From the NCBI GenBank assembly GCA_902168115.1, contig CABHPB010000090.1, forward strand, positions 1-58,828: 58,828 nt of DNA, given 5' to 3'. Positions 37,524-46,315 of this stretch are shown in pieces. A program made the position numbers and the translations under genes. The stretch is from an uncultured Methylopila sp. GTDB lineage: Bacteria; Pseudomonadota; Alphaproteobacteria; Rhizobiales; Methylopilaceae. The notes below the pieces were generated by a model. That model searched no databases. It saw only the letters and a list, made by a program, of their open reading frames with translations, and was not told where the DNA came from. Position 1 is the stretch's first letter. Each line of letters starts with the position of its first letter.

Positions 37524-37712
37524 ATGAGAGCGATGATGCGGGTTGGCCGGACGCTGCTTCGCTTCGGGGCGGACGAGCGCGGCGCGACGTCGATCGAATA
37601 CGCCATGATCGCGGTCGGCATCGCGATTGCGGTCTGCGCGACGGTGTTCGGCGTCGGCGCGAGCCTCAAGGTCAACTTCTACGACAAGATGAACGCCGCG
37701 GTGGCGAACTGA
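37524..37712 (+). CDS. Flp-family type IVb pilin
   Basis: A 62-residue prepilin. After a short basic leader the processing site reads RGATSIEYAMIAVGIAIAV, with cleavage expected after the Gly and the conserved Glu at +5 of the hydrophobic helix. GGAGGG sits ideally before ATG 37524. Flp pilins form Tad (tight adherence) pili, but no cpa/tad assembly genes lie nearby, so it depends on machinery encoded elsewhere. Solitary gene between mutT and a convergent methyltransferase gene. Confidence 0.9.
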   Translation: MRAMMRVGRTLLRFGADERGATSIEYAMIAVGIAIAVCATVFGVGASLKVNFYDKMNAAVAN

Positions 37713-37719
37713 GGCCAGG

Positions 37720-38601
37720 CTAGCCGTCGGCCCTTCCGGACGGATCGCCTTCCTTCACCCCGAGCGCGTCGGCGAGGCGGGCCTGCGCGCTGCCGGGCTT
37801 CAGCGGCTTCTGCTGGCTGGCGTGCGCCGCCCAGCCTGACGCCCAGACGATCTCGAACGTCGCCCTGACCCGTCCGTCGGGGTCCGAGAACCGCTCTTGA
37901 TAGATTTCGATCGCCTCGCCCAGCGTGTCGCGCCGGAGCGGCCTGCGGCTGCGCTCGGCGAGCACGTTGGTCGCGCCCAAGGCCCGGAGGTCCCGCATCA
38001 GTTCGAGCGCGTTCGCATAGCGCACGGTCACCCGGTCGAGGTCGATCACCGGCAGGGCGAAGCCGGCGCGCTGCAGCAGGCCGCCGACGGCGCGGACGTC
38101 CGCGAACGGCAGCACGCGAGGGCTGGCCCCGCCCGTCGTCGCCGCCTCGGCCGCTGCGAACGACTGTCGAAGTTCCGTCAGCGTCTCTCCGCCAAGGAAG
38201 GCGGCGAGGAACAGCCCGTCGGGCGCGAGCAGCCGCCGCGCCTGCACGAAGGCGCCGGGCAGGTCGTCGACATGCTGCAGGGCGAGGCAAGAGACGACGA
38301 GGTCGAAGCTCGCGTCCGCAAAGCAGGGCGCTTCCGGATCGCAGACGACGTCGCCGTCCAGCCCGTCCCACGTGGCGCGCAGGACGAGCTTCGCGGTCGG
38401 ACGCTCCTTCAGGACCACCAGCGCGCGCCGTCCGGGTGAGGCGAGGTCAAGCGCACTCGGAAAGGGCCGCAGCGTCGCGGCGAGGCGCAGCTCGAGATCT
38501 TCGGCGATCCGCGCGGCGAGGAAGTCCGGGCCGCCTCCCGTCGCCTGCGCCCGCCGGCGCGCATAGCGCATTGCATTCCGATCAAAAAGGCGCCCCGGCA
38601 T
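37720..38601 (-). CDS. SAM-dependent methyltransferase-like protein (NDUFAF5/BioC-like)
   Basis: A 293-residue protein. It begins MPGRLFDRNAMRYARRRA, like the FDR-start of the NDUFAF5 group of alphaproteobacteria, and carries FDLVVSCLALQHVDDLPGAF, LLAPDGLFLAAFLGGETL and LRQSFAAAEA, all typical. The SAM-binding motif I is weak (ALDLASPGRRA in place of LDLGCGxG), so methyl transfer is uncertain; in mitochondria NDUFAF5 hydroxylates a complex I subunit. ATG 38601 taken; upstream in-frame codons are not family-like. Related genes commonly stand next to comF, which here is 2 kb away. Confidence 0.75.
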   Translation of the reverse strand: MPGRLFDRNAMRYARRRAQATGGGPDFLAARIAEDLELRLAATLRPFPSALDLASPGRRALVVLKERPTAKLVLRATWDGLDGDVVCDPEAPCFADASFDLVVSCLALQHVDDLPGAFVQARRLLAPDGLFLAAFLGGETLTELRQSFAAAEAATTGGASPRVLPFADVRAVGGLLQRAGFALPVIDLDRVTVRYANALELMRDLRALGATNVLAERSRRPLRRDTLGEAIEIYQERFSDPDGRVRATFEIVWASGWAAHASQQKPLKPGSAQARLADALGVKEGDPSGRADG

Positions 38602-38683
38602 TACGATAGTTACCTTGATTGACACGCTTGCATGAGGCAGATGTTCGATATATGTTCAGATAAAGCAATCAGGGGTTGCGAAA

Positions 38684-39178
38684 ATGCAGGTAGCGGCCGG
38701 TTTTGTGCCTGTCAGAGCCCAAGAATTGGCTGCAGGAGATTTCTGCTTTTTCGAGCACCGCGGTCATTTAGCCTTTGCTCTGGCCGTCCAGAATGAGCAT
38801 GAGGGCGGGCCTAACATGCTTGCGGTATTAGTAGGCGCACAAAGCGAAAATTTGCGCTGTGCGAGGCGGCCTTATGCATTTGCTGGCGAAACAGTCATGA
38901 AAGTCGAGGATCCGATAGTTAGTGTGTTACCATCTGCATTGGTTCTTGGAGGCAATCGAGGCGATCCTCCGCCTGGACATTTATATCTCGTTGACGGACA
39001 ACTGGCCCTCTCTGTTGCGGTTCAAGACCACTTCAATGACATTAATTTTTACAGCATAAACGACGGATCATATTTGGGCGGTGACTATTATCAGAGACAG
39101 AATTTTTCGAAATGGGAGGTTGGCCAAATAGGATTGGATAGGAAATTCAAAACTGTATTCGAATTTCCTGGATATTAA
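38684..39178 (+). CDS. Hypothetical protein, AT-rich, probably acquired
   Basis: A 164-residue protein with no recognised family. Codon use is plainly unlike the neighbours (many A/T third positions such as att, ata, aaa, tta), while all flanking genes are strongly GC-biased. A good ribosome site (AGGGG, about 9 nt before ATG) supports expression. It has no signal peptide or membrane helix, and the second half is rich in Gly, Asp, Asn and aromatic residues (DHFNDINFYSINDGSYLGGD). The AT-rich flanks at 38605-38683 and 39179-39217 look part of the same acquired segment. An effector, immunity protein or phage remnant is possible; none can be shown. Confidence 0.7.
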   Translation: MQVAAGFVPVRAQELAAGDFCFFEHRGHLAFALAVQNEHEGGPNMLAVLVGAQSENLRCARRPYAFAGETVMKVEDPIVSVLPSALVLGGNRGDPPPGHLYLVDGQLALSVAVQDHFNDINFYSINDGSYLGGDYYQRQNFSKWEVGQIGLDRKFKTVFEFPGY

Positions 39179-39217
39179 ATTGAAGTATAGCCTTTTTTGT
39201 TCCTGAATGAATAGTGA

Positions 39218-40444
39218 TTATGAGTTTTTATCGTTTTCGAGCTTCGCCTCTGCCGCCGTCATGTAGTCGCGCGTGACCGGCAGCGCGTTGACGTCGCGTG
39301 TCATCTGGATCTGGAAGACCATGTGCTTGCCATAGCGGAAGGAGAACTCCGAGACGAGCAGGTAGAACTCCCACATCCGGCAGAACCGCTCGCCCAGCAT
39401 CGCCGCCGCCTTGTCCCGGTTGGCGGCGAAGCGGCCGCCCCAGGCCAGGCACGTCTCGGCGTAGTGCATCCGCCAGATCTCGACGTCGGTCACCCAGAGC
39501 TTGGCGGCCTCGATCGCCGGCATCGTCTCCGACAGCGCCGGGGCATAGCCGCCGGGGAAGATGTATTTGCGGATCCAGGCGCCGGTGGAGCCCGGCCCGC
39601 CCTTGCGGCCGATCGAGTGCAGCAGGGCGACGCCGTCCTCCTTCAGCAGCGAGCGGACCTTGCTGAAGAACTCCGGGATGTTCTTCAGCCCGACATGCTC
39701 GAACATGCCGACCGAAACGATCCGGTCGAACGGCCCCGTCACATTGCGATAGTCCATCAGCTCGAACTTCACCCGGTCGGACAGGCCGCGCTCGGCGGCG
39801 CGCCGGGTGGCGAGCGCGTGCTGCTCGGTCGACAGCGTGACGCCCAGCACCTCCGCCCCGCAGTTCTCGGCGAGGTAGATCGCCATCGAGCCCCAGCCCG
39901 AGCCGATGTCGAGCACGCGCATGCCCGGCTTCACGTCGAGCTTCGAGGCGATGTGGCGGAGCTTGGCCACCTGCGCCTGCTCCAGCGTGTCGGAGGGCGT
40001 GCGGAAGTAGCCGCAGGAATAGTTGAGGCCGTCGTCGAGAAACAGGCGGTACATGTCGTTCGACAGGTCGTAATGCGCCTCGACGTTCTTCTTCGAGCGC
40101 GTCGCGTCGTTCTTCGGCAGCATGCCGCGCATGCGCTTCATCCAGGCGCGGGTGCGCTTCTGGATCGGTCCGGCGCGCAGGTTCGTGCGGTTCAGCGCAT
40201 AGAGCGTGAGGAGGTCGCGCAGCGTGCCCTTCTCGAGCGTGAGCGTGCCGTCCATGTAGGCTTCGCCGGTCTTGAGCTCGGGGTTGAGCAGGAGCTGGTG
40301 GTGCAGCTTCTTGTCGTGGAGCTTGACCACGACGTCCGGACCGGGCGTGTCGCCCCGCAGTTCGTGGGTGCGGCCGGACGCGTCGATGATCGTGAGGGAG
40401 CCGACCTTCACGAAGCGGCCCATCAGGGCGTTGACGATCTCCAT
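39218..40444 (-). CDS. cfa: Cyclopropane-fatty-acyl-phospholipid synthase
   Basis: A 408-residue enzyme that adds a SAM-derived methylene to unsaturated phospholipid chains. SAM motif I VLDIGSGWGSMAIYLAE, NVEAHYDLSNDMYRLFLD, YSCGYF and SVGMFEHVGLKN are diagnostic; the bicarbonate/catalytic region continues with RKYIFPGGYAP and MWEFYLLVSEFSFRYGKHMV (two halves of a conserved block). ATG 40444 has GGAG about 9 nt upstream. It faces comF across about 100 bp and ends against the AT-rich segment. Confidence 0.94.
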   Translation of the reverse strand: MEIVNALMGRFVKVGSLTIIDASGRTHELRGDTPGPDVVVKLHDKKLHHQLLLNPELKTGEAYMDGTLTLEKGTLRDLLTLYALNRTNLRAGPIQKRTRAWMKRMRGMLPKNDATRSKKNVEAHYDLSNDMYRLFLDDGLNYSCGYFRTPSDTLEQAQVAKLRHIASKLDVKPGMRVLDIGSGWGSMAIYLAENCGAEVLGVTLSTEQHALATRRAAERGLSDRVKFELMDYRNVTGPFDRIVSVGMFEHVGLKNIPEFFSKVRSLLKEDGVALLHSIGRKGGPGSTGAWIRKYIFPGGYAPALSETMPAIEAAKLWVTDVEIWRMHYAETCLAWGGRFAANRDKAAAMLGERFCRMWEFYLLVSEFSFRYGKHMVFQIQMTRDVNALPVTRDYMTAAEAKLENDKNS

Positions 40445-40545
40445 GGGAGCACTCCGACCGTTACGCGCCGCGGCGTTGACGTCGCCCGCCCGGCGTGACG
40501 CAATTGTGTGTCGCGTTGACCTAACCCATCCGGAGCGGCGTTTCG

Positions 40546-41325
40546 ATGCCCCTCGGCGCAATCGACGAGCCGCAAACGTCGCGGGGCGCCCTGGCGGCCG
40601 CGGCGTTGCGATGTTTCGGGCGCGGGGCGCTCGATCTCGTCCTGCCGCCGCAATGCCTCGCCTGCGCGAAACCCGTGACGGAGGACGGCGCGCTCTGCGT
40701 CGCCTGCTGGGGCGGCCTCAAACCCATCGACCGGCCCTTCTGCGAGCGGCTCGGCACGCCGTTCGCGGCGGATTTCGGACCCGGGCTGCTCTCGCCGGCG
40801 GCGATCGCCAGGCCGCCGGCCTTCGACCGGATGCGCGCGGTCGCGCGTTTCGACGGGACGGCGCGGGAACTCGTCCATCGCCTGAAATACGCCGACGGCG
40901 CCCACCTCGCGCGGCCGCTCGGGCGGATGATGGCGCGGGCCGGCCACGAGCTTCTCGGGCCCGACGTCACGCTCGTCCCGGTTCCGCTGCACTGGCGCCG
41001 GCTCTGGCGTCGCCGCTTCAACCAGTCGGCGCTGCTCGCCCGCGAGATCGCGCGGCTGTCCGGCGCGCGTCTCGTGCCGGAGGCGGTCGTGCGCGTGAAG
41101 CCGACCCGTCCGCAGGTCGGCCTGACCGCGGCGCAGCGCGCGGAAAACCTCGCCGGCGCGTTCCGCGTCGCCGACGGGGTCGCGCTCAAGGGCGTCCGCA
41201 TCGTGCTGGTCGACGACGTCGTCACCACCGGATCGACGATCGACCGCCTGACGCGGCTGCTGAGACGGGCAGGGGCGCGTTCGGTCGACGCGCTCGTCTT
41301 CGCCATGGTTGTGAATGACGGGTGA
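40546..41325 (+). CDS. comF: ComF-family phosphoribosyltransferase-like protein
   Basis: A 259-residue protein with an N-terminal zinc ribbon (C37/C40 and C51/C54) and a C-terminal phosphoribosyltransferase fold whose PRPP loop reads VLVDDVVTTGSTI. VPVPLHWRRLWRRRFNQS and QVGLTAAQRAENLAGAF are family blocks. In competent bacteria ComF helps move transforming DNA; in non-competent ones the role is unclear. GGAG precedes ATG 40546. It is followed 47 bp later by grxC, a conserved order. Confidence 0.92.
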   Translation: MPLGAIDEPQTSRGALAAAALRCFGRGALDLVLPPQCLACAKPVTEDGALCVACWGGLKPIDRPFCERLGTPFAADFGPGLLSPAAIARPPAFDRMRAVARFDGTARELVHRLKYADGAHLARPLGRMMARAGHELLGPDVTLVPVPLHWRRLWRRRFNQSALLAREIARLSGARLVPEAVVRVKPTRPQVGLTAAQRAENLAGAFRVADGVALKGVRIVLVDDVVTTGSTIDRLTRLLRRAGARSVDALVFAMVVNDG

Positions 41326-41372
41326 GGGTCTATATCCTCAAACCTCCGCGCGACACCGGACCGAAGAGCTCG

Positions 41373-41630
41373 ATGCCGTCCATCACGATCTACACGCGTT
41401 CCGACTGCCCCTACTGCCACATGGCGAAGGACCTGCTTCGCCGGAAGGACGTCGCTTTCGACGAGATCGACGTCGGCCGCGAGCCGGACCGGCGCGCCGA
41501 GATGATTGAGCGCTCCGGCGGGCGGATGACCGTGCCGCAGATCTTCATCGACGGCCGTCACGTCGGCGGCTGCGACGACCTTCACGCGCTCGACAGGGCG
41601 GGCGGGCTCGACCCGCTGCTCGCGGCGTGA
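41373..41630 (+). CDS. grxC: Glutaredoxin 3
   Basis: An 85-residue thioredoxin-fold oxidoreductase with active site CPYC (C12/C15), the cis-proline block TVPQIFIDG and GGCDDLHAL for glutathione binding. It reduces disulfides with glutathione. ATG 41373 begins MPSITIYTRSDCPYC, the usual start, with GAAGAG upstream. The next gene follows within a few bases. Confidence 0.95.
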   Translation: MPSITIYTRSDCPYCHMAKDLLRRKDVAFDEIDVGREPDRRAEMIERSGGRMTVPQIFIDGRHVGGCDDLHALDRAGGLDPLLAA

Positions 41631-41638
41631 GCGGCCCG

Positions 41639-42520
41639 ATGAGCCCGGACGGCGCAGGCCGCTCCTTTGTCGCGGCCTGCGTGCAGATGCGCGCCGGCAT
41701 GGTCGCGACCCGCAACGTCGACCACGTGGCGCGGCTCGCCAAGCAGGCCGCCGAGGCCGGCGCCACCTATATCCAGACGCCGGAGATGACGAACCTGCTG
41801 GTGCGCTCGCGCGACGACCTGTTCGCCGCGATCCTGCCGGAGGAGGCAGACCCGTCGCTCGCCGCCTTCCAGGAGCTCGCCCGCGCGCTGAAGGTCACGC
41901 TGCATCTGGGCTCGCTCGCGATCCGCCTCGAGGGCGAGCGCGCCGCGAACCGCGCCTTCGTGATCGATCCGGACGGCGACATCGTCGCGCGCTACGACAA
42001 GATCCACATGTTCGACGTCGACCTGCCGGACGGCGAGAGCTGGCGCGAATCCGCGACCTATCGGCCCGGCGAGCAGGCCGTCGTCGTCCAGATGCCCTGG
42101 GGCGGCCTCGGGCTGACGATCTGCTACGACGTCCGCTTCCCGACGCTTCACCGCGCGCTCGCCGAACATGGCGCCGACGTGATCGCCTCTCCCGCCGCCT
42201 TCACCAAGAAGACCGGCGAGGCCCACTGGCACGTGCTGCTGAGGGCGCGCGCGGTCGAGACCGGCGCCTTCGTGATCGCGGCGGCGCAGGGCGGCAAGCA
42301 CGAGGACGGGCGCGAGACCTTCGGGCATTCGCTCATCATCGATCCCTGGGGCCGCGTCCTCGCCGAGGCCGGCGAAGAGCCCGGTTTCATCATCGCCGAG
42401 GTCGACCTCGGCAAGGTCGTCGACATCCGCCGGCGCATCCCCTCGCTAGAGAACGGACGGCGCTTCGCCGTCACGCCGCTGCCGGTCGAGCCCGCGACGC
42501 TGCACGAAGCCGCGTCATGA
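41639..42520 (+). CDS. Carbon-nitrogen hydrolase (Nit1-like, probable deaminated-glutathione amidase)
   Basis: A 293-residue nitrilase-superfamily amidase. The catalytic triad is visible as E49 (QTPEMTN), K121 (YDKIHMFDVDLP) and C162 (ICYDVRFP). The branch that clusters with grxC in alphaproteobacteria resembles Nit1, which repairs deaminated glutathione; this would suit a neighbour of a glutaredoxin. GTG 41627, overlapping the grxC stop, would add four residues; ATG 41639 is chosen. Its stop overlaps the next start (ATGA). Confidence 0.9.
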   Translation: MSPDGAGRSFVAACVQMRAGMVATRNVDHVARLAKQAAEAGATYIQTPEMTNLLVRSRDDLFAAILPEEADPSLAAFQELARALKVTLHLGSLAIRLEGERAANRAFVIDPDGDIVARYDKIHMFDVDLPDGESWRESATYRPGEQAVVVQMPWGGLGLTICYDVRFPTLHRALAEHGADVIASPAAFTKKTGEAHWHVLLRARAVETGAFVIAAAQGGKHEDGRETFGHSLIIDPWGRVLAEAGEEPGFIIAEVDLGKVVDIRRRIPSLENGRRFAVTPLPVEPATLHEAAS

Positions 42521-42993
42521 TCCGCTACGGCCTCGCATGCGAGGCGGGGCATGCCTTCGACGGCTGGTTCCGCTCCTCGGCCGATTTCGACGAGCAGGCG
42601 ACGCGCCTGATGGTGACCTGCCCAGTCTGCGGCTCGCCGAAGGTCGCGAAAGCCTTGATGGCGCCGGCGCTCTCGCAGGGCAGGCGGGAGCCTGCGCCCG
42701 AGCGCGCGCCGGCTCCCGAGCCCGCGCCTCGGCCCGATGCGCCGGCGAACGTCGCGCTCGTCGATGACGGCGCGTCCAGAATCCGCGACATGCTGCGCGA
42801 GTTCCGCACGGAGCTGACGAAGAATTCCGAAGACGTCGGCGAGCGCTTCCCCGAGGTCGCGCGGCGGATGCACGCCCGCGAGATCGAGCAGAAGACGGTC
42901 CATGGCCGCGCCTCTGCCGAGGAGGCGAAGGCGCTGCTCGAGGAGGGCGTCGCCGTCCAGGCGCTGCCGACGTTCCCCGACGAGCTCAACTGA
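42517..42993 (+). CDS. DUF1178-family zinc-ribbon-like protein
   Basis: A 158-residue protein of unknown function. It begins MIRYGLACEAGHAFDGWFRS with C8 and H12, followed by CPVCGSPKVAKALMAP, making a likely zinc site. The middle is Pro/Ala/Glu-rich; the conserved second half (EDVGERFPEVARRMH, TVHGRASAEEAKAL) is typical of DUF1178. The ATGA overlap with the amidase fixes the start and implies coupled translation. The comF-grxC-nit-DUF1178 order recurs in this bacterial group. Confidence 0.92.
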   Translation: MIRYGLACEAGHAFDGWFRSSADFDEQATRLMVTCPVCGSPKVAKALMAPALSQGRREPAPERAPAPEPAPRPDAPANVALVDDGASRIRDMLREFRTELTKNSEDVGERFPEVARRMHAREIEQKTVHGRASAEEAKALLEEGVAVQALPTFPDELN

Positions 42994-43150
42994 ATCGTCG
43001 CCGGCCTGGGGCGGCGCGCGCGCGTGTCGCAGGCGCTGCGGACCGTCGCGGCGGATCCAGCGCCCAGATGGTGCGAAAGTTCGCCTCGTCATAAGCAAGA
43101 AAATTCACGAATTTCAGCGATGTTAGCGCGTCAACCTTCGACGCGTGGAC

Positions 43151-45460
43151 ATGGCCGCCAGTCAGGACGCATTGTATTCGAACGGCTCCGGCCTCGCCGC
43201 CGAGAAGCTGTCGGAGTCTCAGGTCGAGGCGCTTTTCAGCGACGTCAGATCCTTTGTGATCGGCGCGATCGCCGTCTGCTTGGCCGCCGTCGTGGTCGGC
43301 TGGCGCACGGGCGCTGTCTCCGTATACGTGCTCGCCGGCGTGCTGGTCACGATCCTCGTCGTGCGCCTGATGGCGATGGCCGCCTACAACCGCGCCTGGG
43401 CCGCGGGCGAGACCACCTCCAACCCGAAGAGGTGGGAGCGTCTCTACAACCTGATGGCCACGATCCACATCACGGCCATCAGCTCGTTCTGCCTGCTCGT
43501 GTTCATGGCGACTGAGAACCCGCTCGACCGGATGCTCGCGCTGGCGACCATCCTGACCTACATGGCGGGCATTCCGGGCCGCAACTTCGCCAATCCGCTC
43601 GGCGTCGACCTGCAGATCATCTTCGCGGCGCTGCCGCTGCTGTCGGCCATGGCGATCGCCGGCGAGGAATACGCCATCCTCGTCTGCCTGCTGTTCATCC
43701 CGTACTTCTTCGGCCTGCGGCTGCTCGCGACCCGGCTGCGCGGCCTGTTCCTGCAGGCGACCGAGCGCGCCCAGGACCTGAGCGCCATGGCGGAGCGGTT
43801 CGATACGGCGCTCAGCAACATGTCGCACGGCCTCGCGATGTTCGGCCGCGCCGGCGAGATGATCGTCTACAACGACAAGCTGCTCGCGCTGCTCGGCATG
43901 GGCGCCCAGGCCGACCTCTACGGCAAGCCGGTCAGCGCGCTGCTGGCGAACGCAGCCGAGTCGCAGCGCAAGGGCGACGCGGCGCTCAAGGCGTGCGTCG
44001 AGAACCAGGCCGAAGGCGTGGTCGAGATCGCGATGCGCGACGAGGCGGTGCTCGAATTCACCTTCCAGCCCATGCAGGGCGGCGGCGCGGTCGCTCTCGT
44101 CCAGGACGTGACCGAGAAGAAGCGCGACGCCGCGCGCATCAAGCAGCTCGCGCTCTATGACGAGCTGACCGGGCTCGCCAACCGCGCGCATTTCCGGGAC
44201 CTGTTGTCCGACAAGCTCACGACGACCTCCGGCGCGACCAAGCTCGCGCTGATGTTCATCGACCTCGACGAGTTCAAGCAGGTCAACGACACGCTCGGAC
44301 ATTCCGCCGGCGACGCTCTGATCCGGCAGGTCGCGGCGAGGCTCCAGGACGTCTGCGGCGAGAGCGTCGTGGCGCGCCTCGGCGGCGACGAGTTCGTGGT
44401 GCTGCACGAGTTCGCCGGCAGCGTCGAACATGTCGAACGCGCGGCCCGCACGCTGATCCAGCAGATTTCCGCGCCCTACAGCATCGACCGGCACAACGTG
44501 CTGGTCGGCGCCAGCGTCGGCATCTCGATCTTCCCGACGCACGACAAGGCGGCGGAGCAGCTGCTCAAGAAGGCGGACCTCGCGCTCTATCGCGCCAAGG
44601 CCGACGGGCGCGGCTCGTGCCGGGTGTTCGAACCGGCGATGGGCGTGCAGGCGCTGGAGCGTCGGGAGCTCGAATTCGACCTGAGGCAGGCGATCGTCAA
44701 CGACGAGTTCGAGCTGCACTACCAGCCGATCTACAATCTCGCCGAACAGCGCTTCACCGTCTGCGAGGCGCTGGTGCGCTGGCGCCATCCGCGCCGCGGC
44801 ATGCTCGCGCCGGGCGAGTTCATCTCCGTCGCCGAAGAGATGGGCCTGATCGTCGACATCGGGAAGCTGGTGCTGCGGCGGGCCTGCCTCGAATGCGCCC
44901 AGTGGCCCGAGGACGTTAGCGTCGCCGTCAACATCTCCCCGCTCCAGTTCCGGCGGGGCGACATCGTGACCTCGGTGGCCGAGGCGCTCGAAGCGGCGGA
45001 CCTTCGCCCGTCGCGGCTCGAACTCGAACTCACCGAGTCCGTCCTGCTCCAGGACGTCGCCTTCACGAGCCTCACCATGAAGCTGCTGCACATGCGGCAG
45101 GTAGCGATCTCGCTCGACGACTTTGGAACGGGATATTCCAGCCTCAGTTACATGAACGAGCTGCCGCTGAGCAAAGTGAAGATCGACCGCTCGTTCCTCG
45201 CCGGCATCGAGAAGGCCAACAAGGCGATGCTGATGCTGCGCGGCCTGACGCGTCTCAGCGCGGAGCTCGGACTGTCCGTCGTCATCGAGGGCGTCGAGAC
45301 CGAAAGCCAGCTGGAGCTGATCACCGCGGCCACCCAGGTCCAGATGGTCCAGGGCTATCTGTTCAGCCGGCCGCTGCCGGGCGAGGACGTCCGCAAGCTC
45401 CTGCGCGAGGAGCGCCGGGAGACCGTCATCCGCCCCGCGGCCATCGCGATCAATTCATAA
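43151..45460 (+). CDS. Membrane GGDEF-EAL protein (c-di-GMP cyclase/phosphodiesterase)
   Basis: About 769 residues. The N-terminal 200 residues have five to six hydrophobic segments (a membrane sensor region), then a PAS-like domain (about 210-315, FDTALSNMSHGLAMFGRAGE). The GGDEF domain follows with an intact active loop RLGGDEF (about 410), and the EAL domain with EALVRW, N..P, ELELTES, DDFGTGYSSLSY, KIDRSF and IEGVET, so both synthesis and breakdown of c-di-GMP look possible. ATG 43151 is taken; a GTG two codons earlier is equally possible. No strong ribosome site is seen. Confidence 0.92.
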   Translation: MAASQDALYSNGSGLAAEKLSESQVEALFSDVRSFVIGAIAVCLAAVVVGWRTGAVSVYVLAGVLVTILVVRLMAMAAYNRAWAAGETTSNPKRWERLYNLMATIHITAISSFCLLVFMATENPLDRMLALATILTYMAGIPGRNFANPLGVDLQIIFAALPLLSAMAIAGEEYAILVCLLFIPYFFGLRLLATRLRGLFLQATERAQDLSAMAERFDTALSNMSHGLAMFGRAGEMIVYNDKLLALLGMGAQADLYGKPVSALLANAAESQRKGDAALKACVENQAEGVVEIAMRDEAVLEFTFQPMQGGGAVALVQDVTEKKRDAARIKQLALYDELTGLANRAHFRDLLSDKLTTTSGATKLALMFIDLDEFKQVNDTLGHSAGDALIRQVAARLQDVCGESVVARLGGDEFVVLHEFAGSVEHVERAARTLIQQISAPYSIDRHNVLVGASVGISIFPTHDKAAEQLLKKADLALYRAKADGRGSCRVFEPAMGVQALERRELEFDLRQAIVNDEFELHYQPIYNLAEQRFTVCEALVRWRHPRRGMLAPGEFISVAEEMGLIVDIGKLVLRRACLECAQWPEDVSVAVNISPLQFRRGDIVTSVAEALEAADLRPSRLELELTESVLLQDVAFTSLTMKLLHMRQVAISLDDFGTGYSSLSYMNELPLSKVKIDRSFLAGIEKANKAMLMLRGLTRLSAELGLSVVIEGVETESQLELITAATQVQMVQGYLFSRPLPGEDVRKLLREERRETVIRPAAIAINS

Positions 45461-45565
45461 TTCTCCATGAATGCTTAGCTATTCCAAGTCATCCTTTCAC
45501 CTCCCTAGCTCTGGCGCTTGCGCCGAAAGATGCTACCGTGGCGAAAGCGTGGCAGGAGCAGTCGT

Positions 45566-46315
45566 TTGAGTACGCCCGAAGCAGGGACCTTCAATGATGG
45601 CGTGGCGCGCCTCGTTGAGCGGGTGGAATGCCGGCGGTTGGTTACGGAAGCCGAGAAGGAGTCGGCCTACCGTCTGCGCTACGACGCATATCTGCGCGAG
45701 GGCGCGATCCTTCCGAACGACGACGGGATGATCGTCGACCGGTTCGACCGGACGCCCAACAACCACACCTTCGGCTTCTACATCGACGGCGTTCTGGCGA
45801 GCAGCGTCCGCCTCGGCTACGGAACGTCGGAGTCCTGCGATGTTCCGGCGATGGCGACGTTCCCGGACGTGCTGGGCCCGATCATGGCGATCGCCGGCCG
45901 TGCGCTGATCGACCCGACCCGCTTCGTCCTCGACGAGACGCACGCCCGGCTTTACCCCAAGCTCGCCTATGTGACGCTCCGGATCGCGTGGCTGGTCTCC
46001 GACCATCTGGGCGTCGACTACACGCTTGCTTCGGTGCGCACCGAGCATCAGGCGTTCTACCGGCGCTTCTACGGCCACACGCTGCTGTGCGACGCGCGCC
46101 CCTACGCCTCGCTGATCAAGCCGCTCAGCCTGATGCTGCTGCCGTGCCGCCAGTCGCGCACGCGTGGACTGACGCGCTATCCGTTCCTCGACTCGACGCG
46201 CGAGGAGTTCCTGTCGCTCTGGCCGGGCCCGTTCGGCCCGGCCGCGCCGGTCCTCGCGCCGTCAGCGCCGATGATGGGTCATCTATTCGCCCACGCGCCG
46301 ATGAGCCTCGGATAG
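45566..46315 (+). CDS. FeeM-like N-acyl amino acid synthase / autoinducer-synthase-fold acyltransferase
   Basis: A 249-residue protein with the GNAT/LuxI-like fold of FeeM and PEP-CTERM-associated acyltransferases: RRLVTEAEKESAYRLRYDAY (start of the fold), VDRFDRTPNNHTFG, SSVRLGY, then EFGR-type region ALIDPTRFVLDE and YTLASVRTEHQAFYRRFYG. Such enzymes join acyl chains from acyl-ACP to amino acids. TTG 45566 is chosen because AGGAG lies 7 nt upstream. It follows the GGDEF-EAL gene by 105 bp, and its last 37 bp overlap the convergent methyltransferase gene. Substrate not predictable. Confidence 0.72.
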   Translation: MSTPEAGTFNDGVARLVERVECRRLVTEAEKESAYRLRYDAYLREGAILPNDDGMIVDRFDRTPNNHTFGFYIDGVLASSVRLGYGTSESCDVPAMATFPDVLGPIMAIAGRALIDPTRFVLDETHARLYPKLAYVTLRIAWLVSDHLGVDYTLASVRTEHQAFYRRFYGHTLLCDARPYASLIKPLSLMLLPCRQSRTRGLTRYPFLDSTREEFLSLWPGPFGPAAPVLAPSAPMMGHLFAHAPMSLG

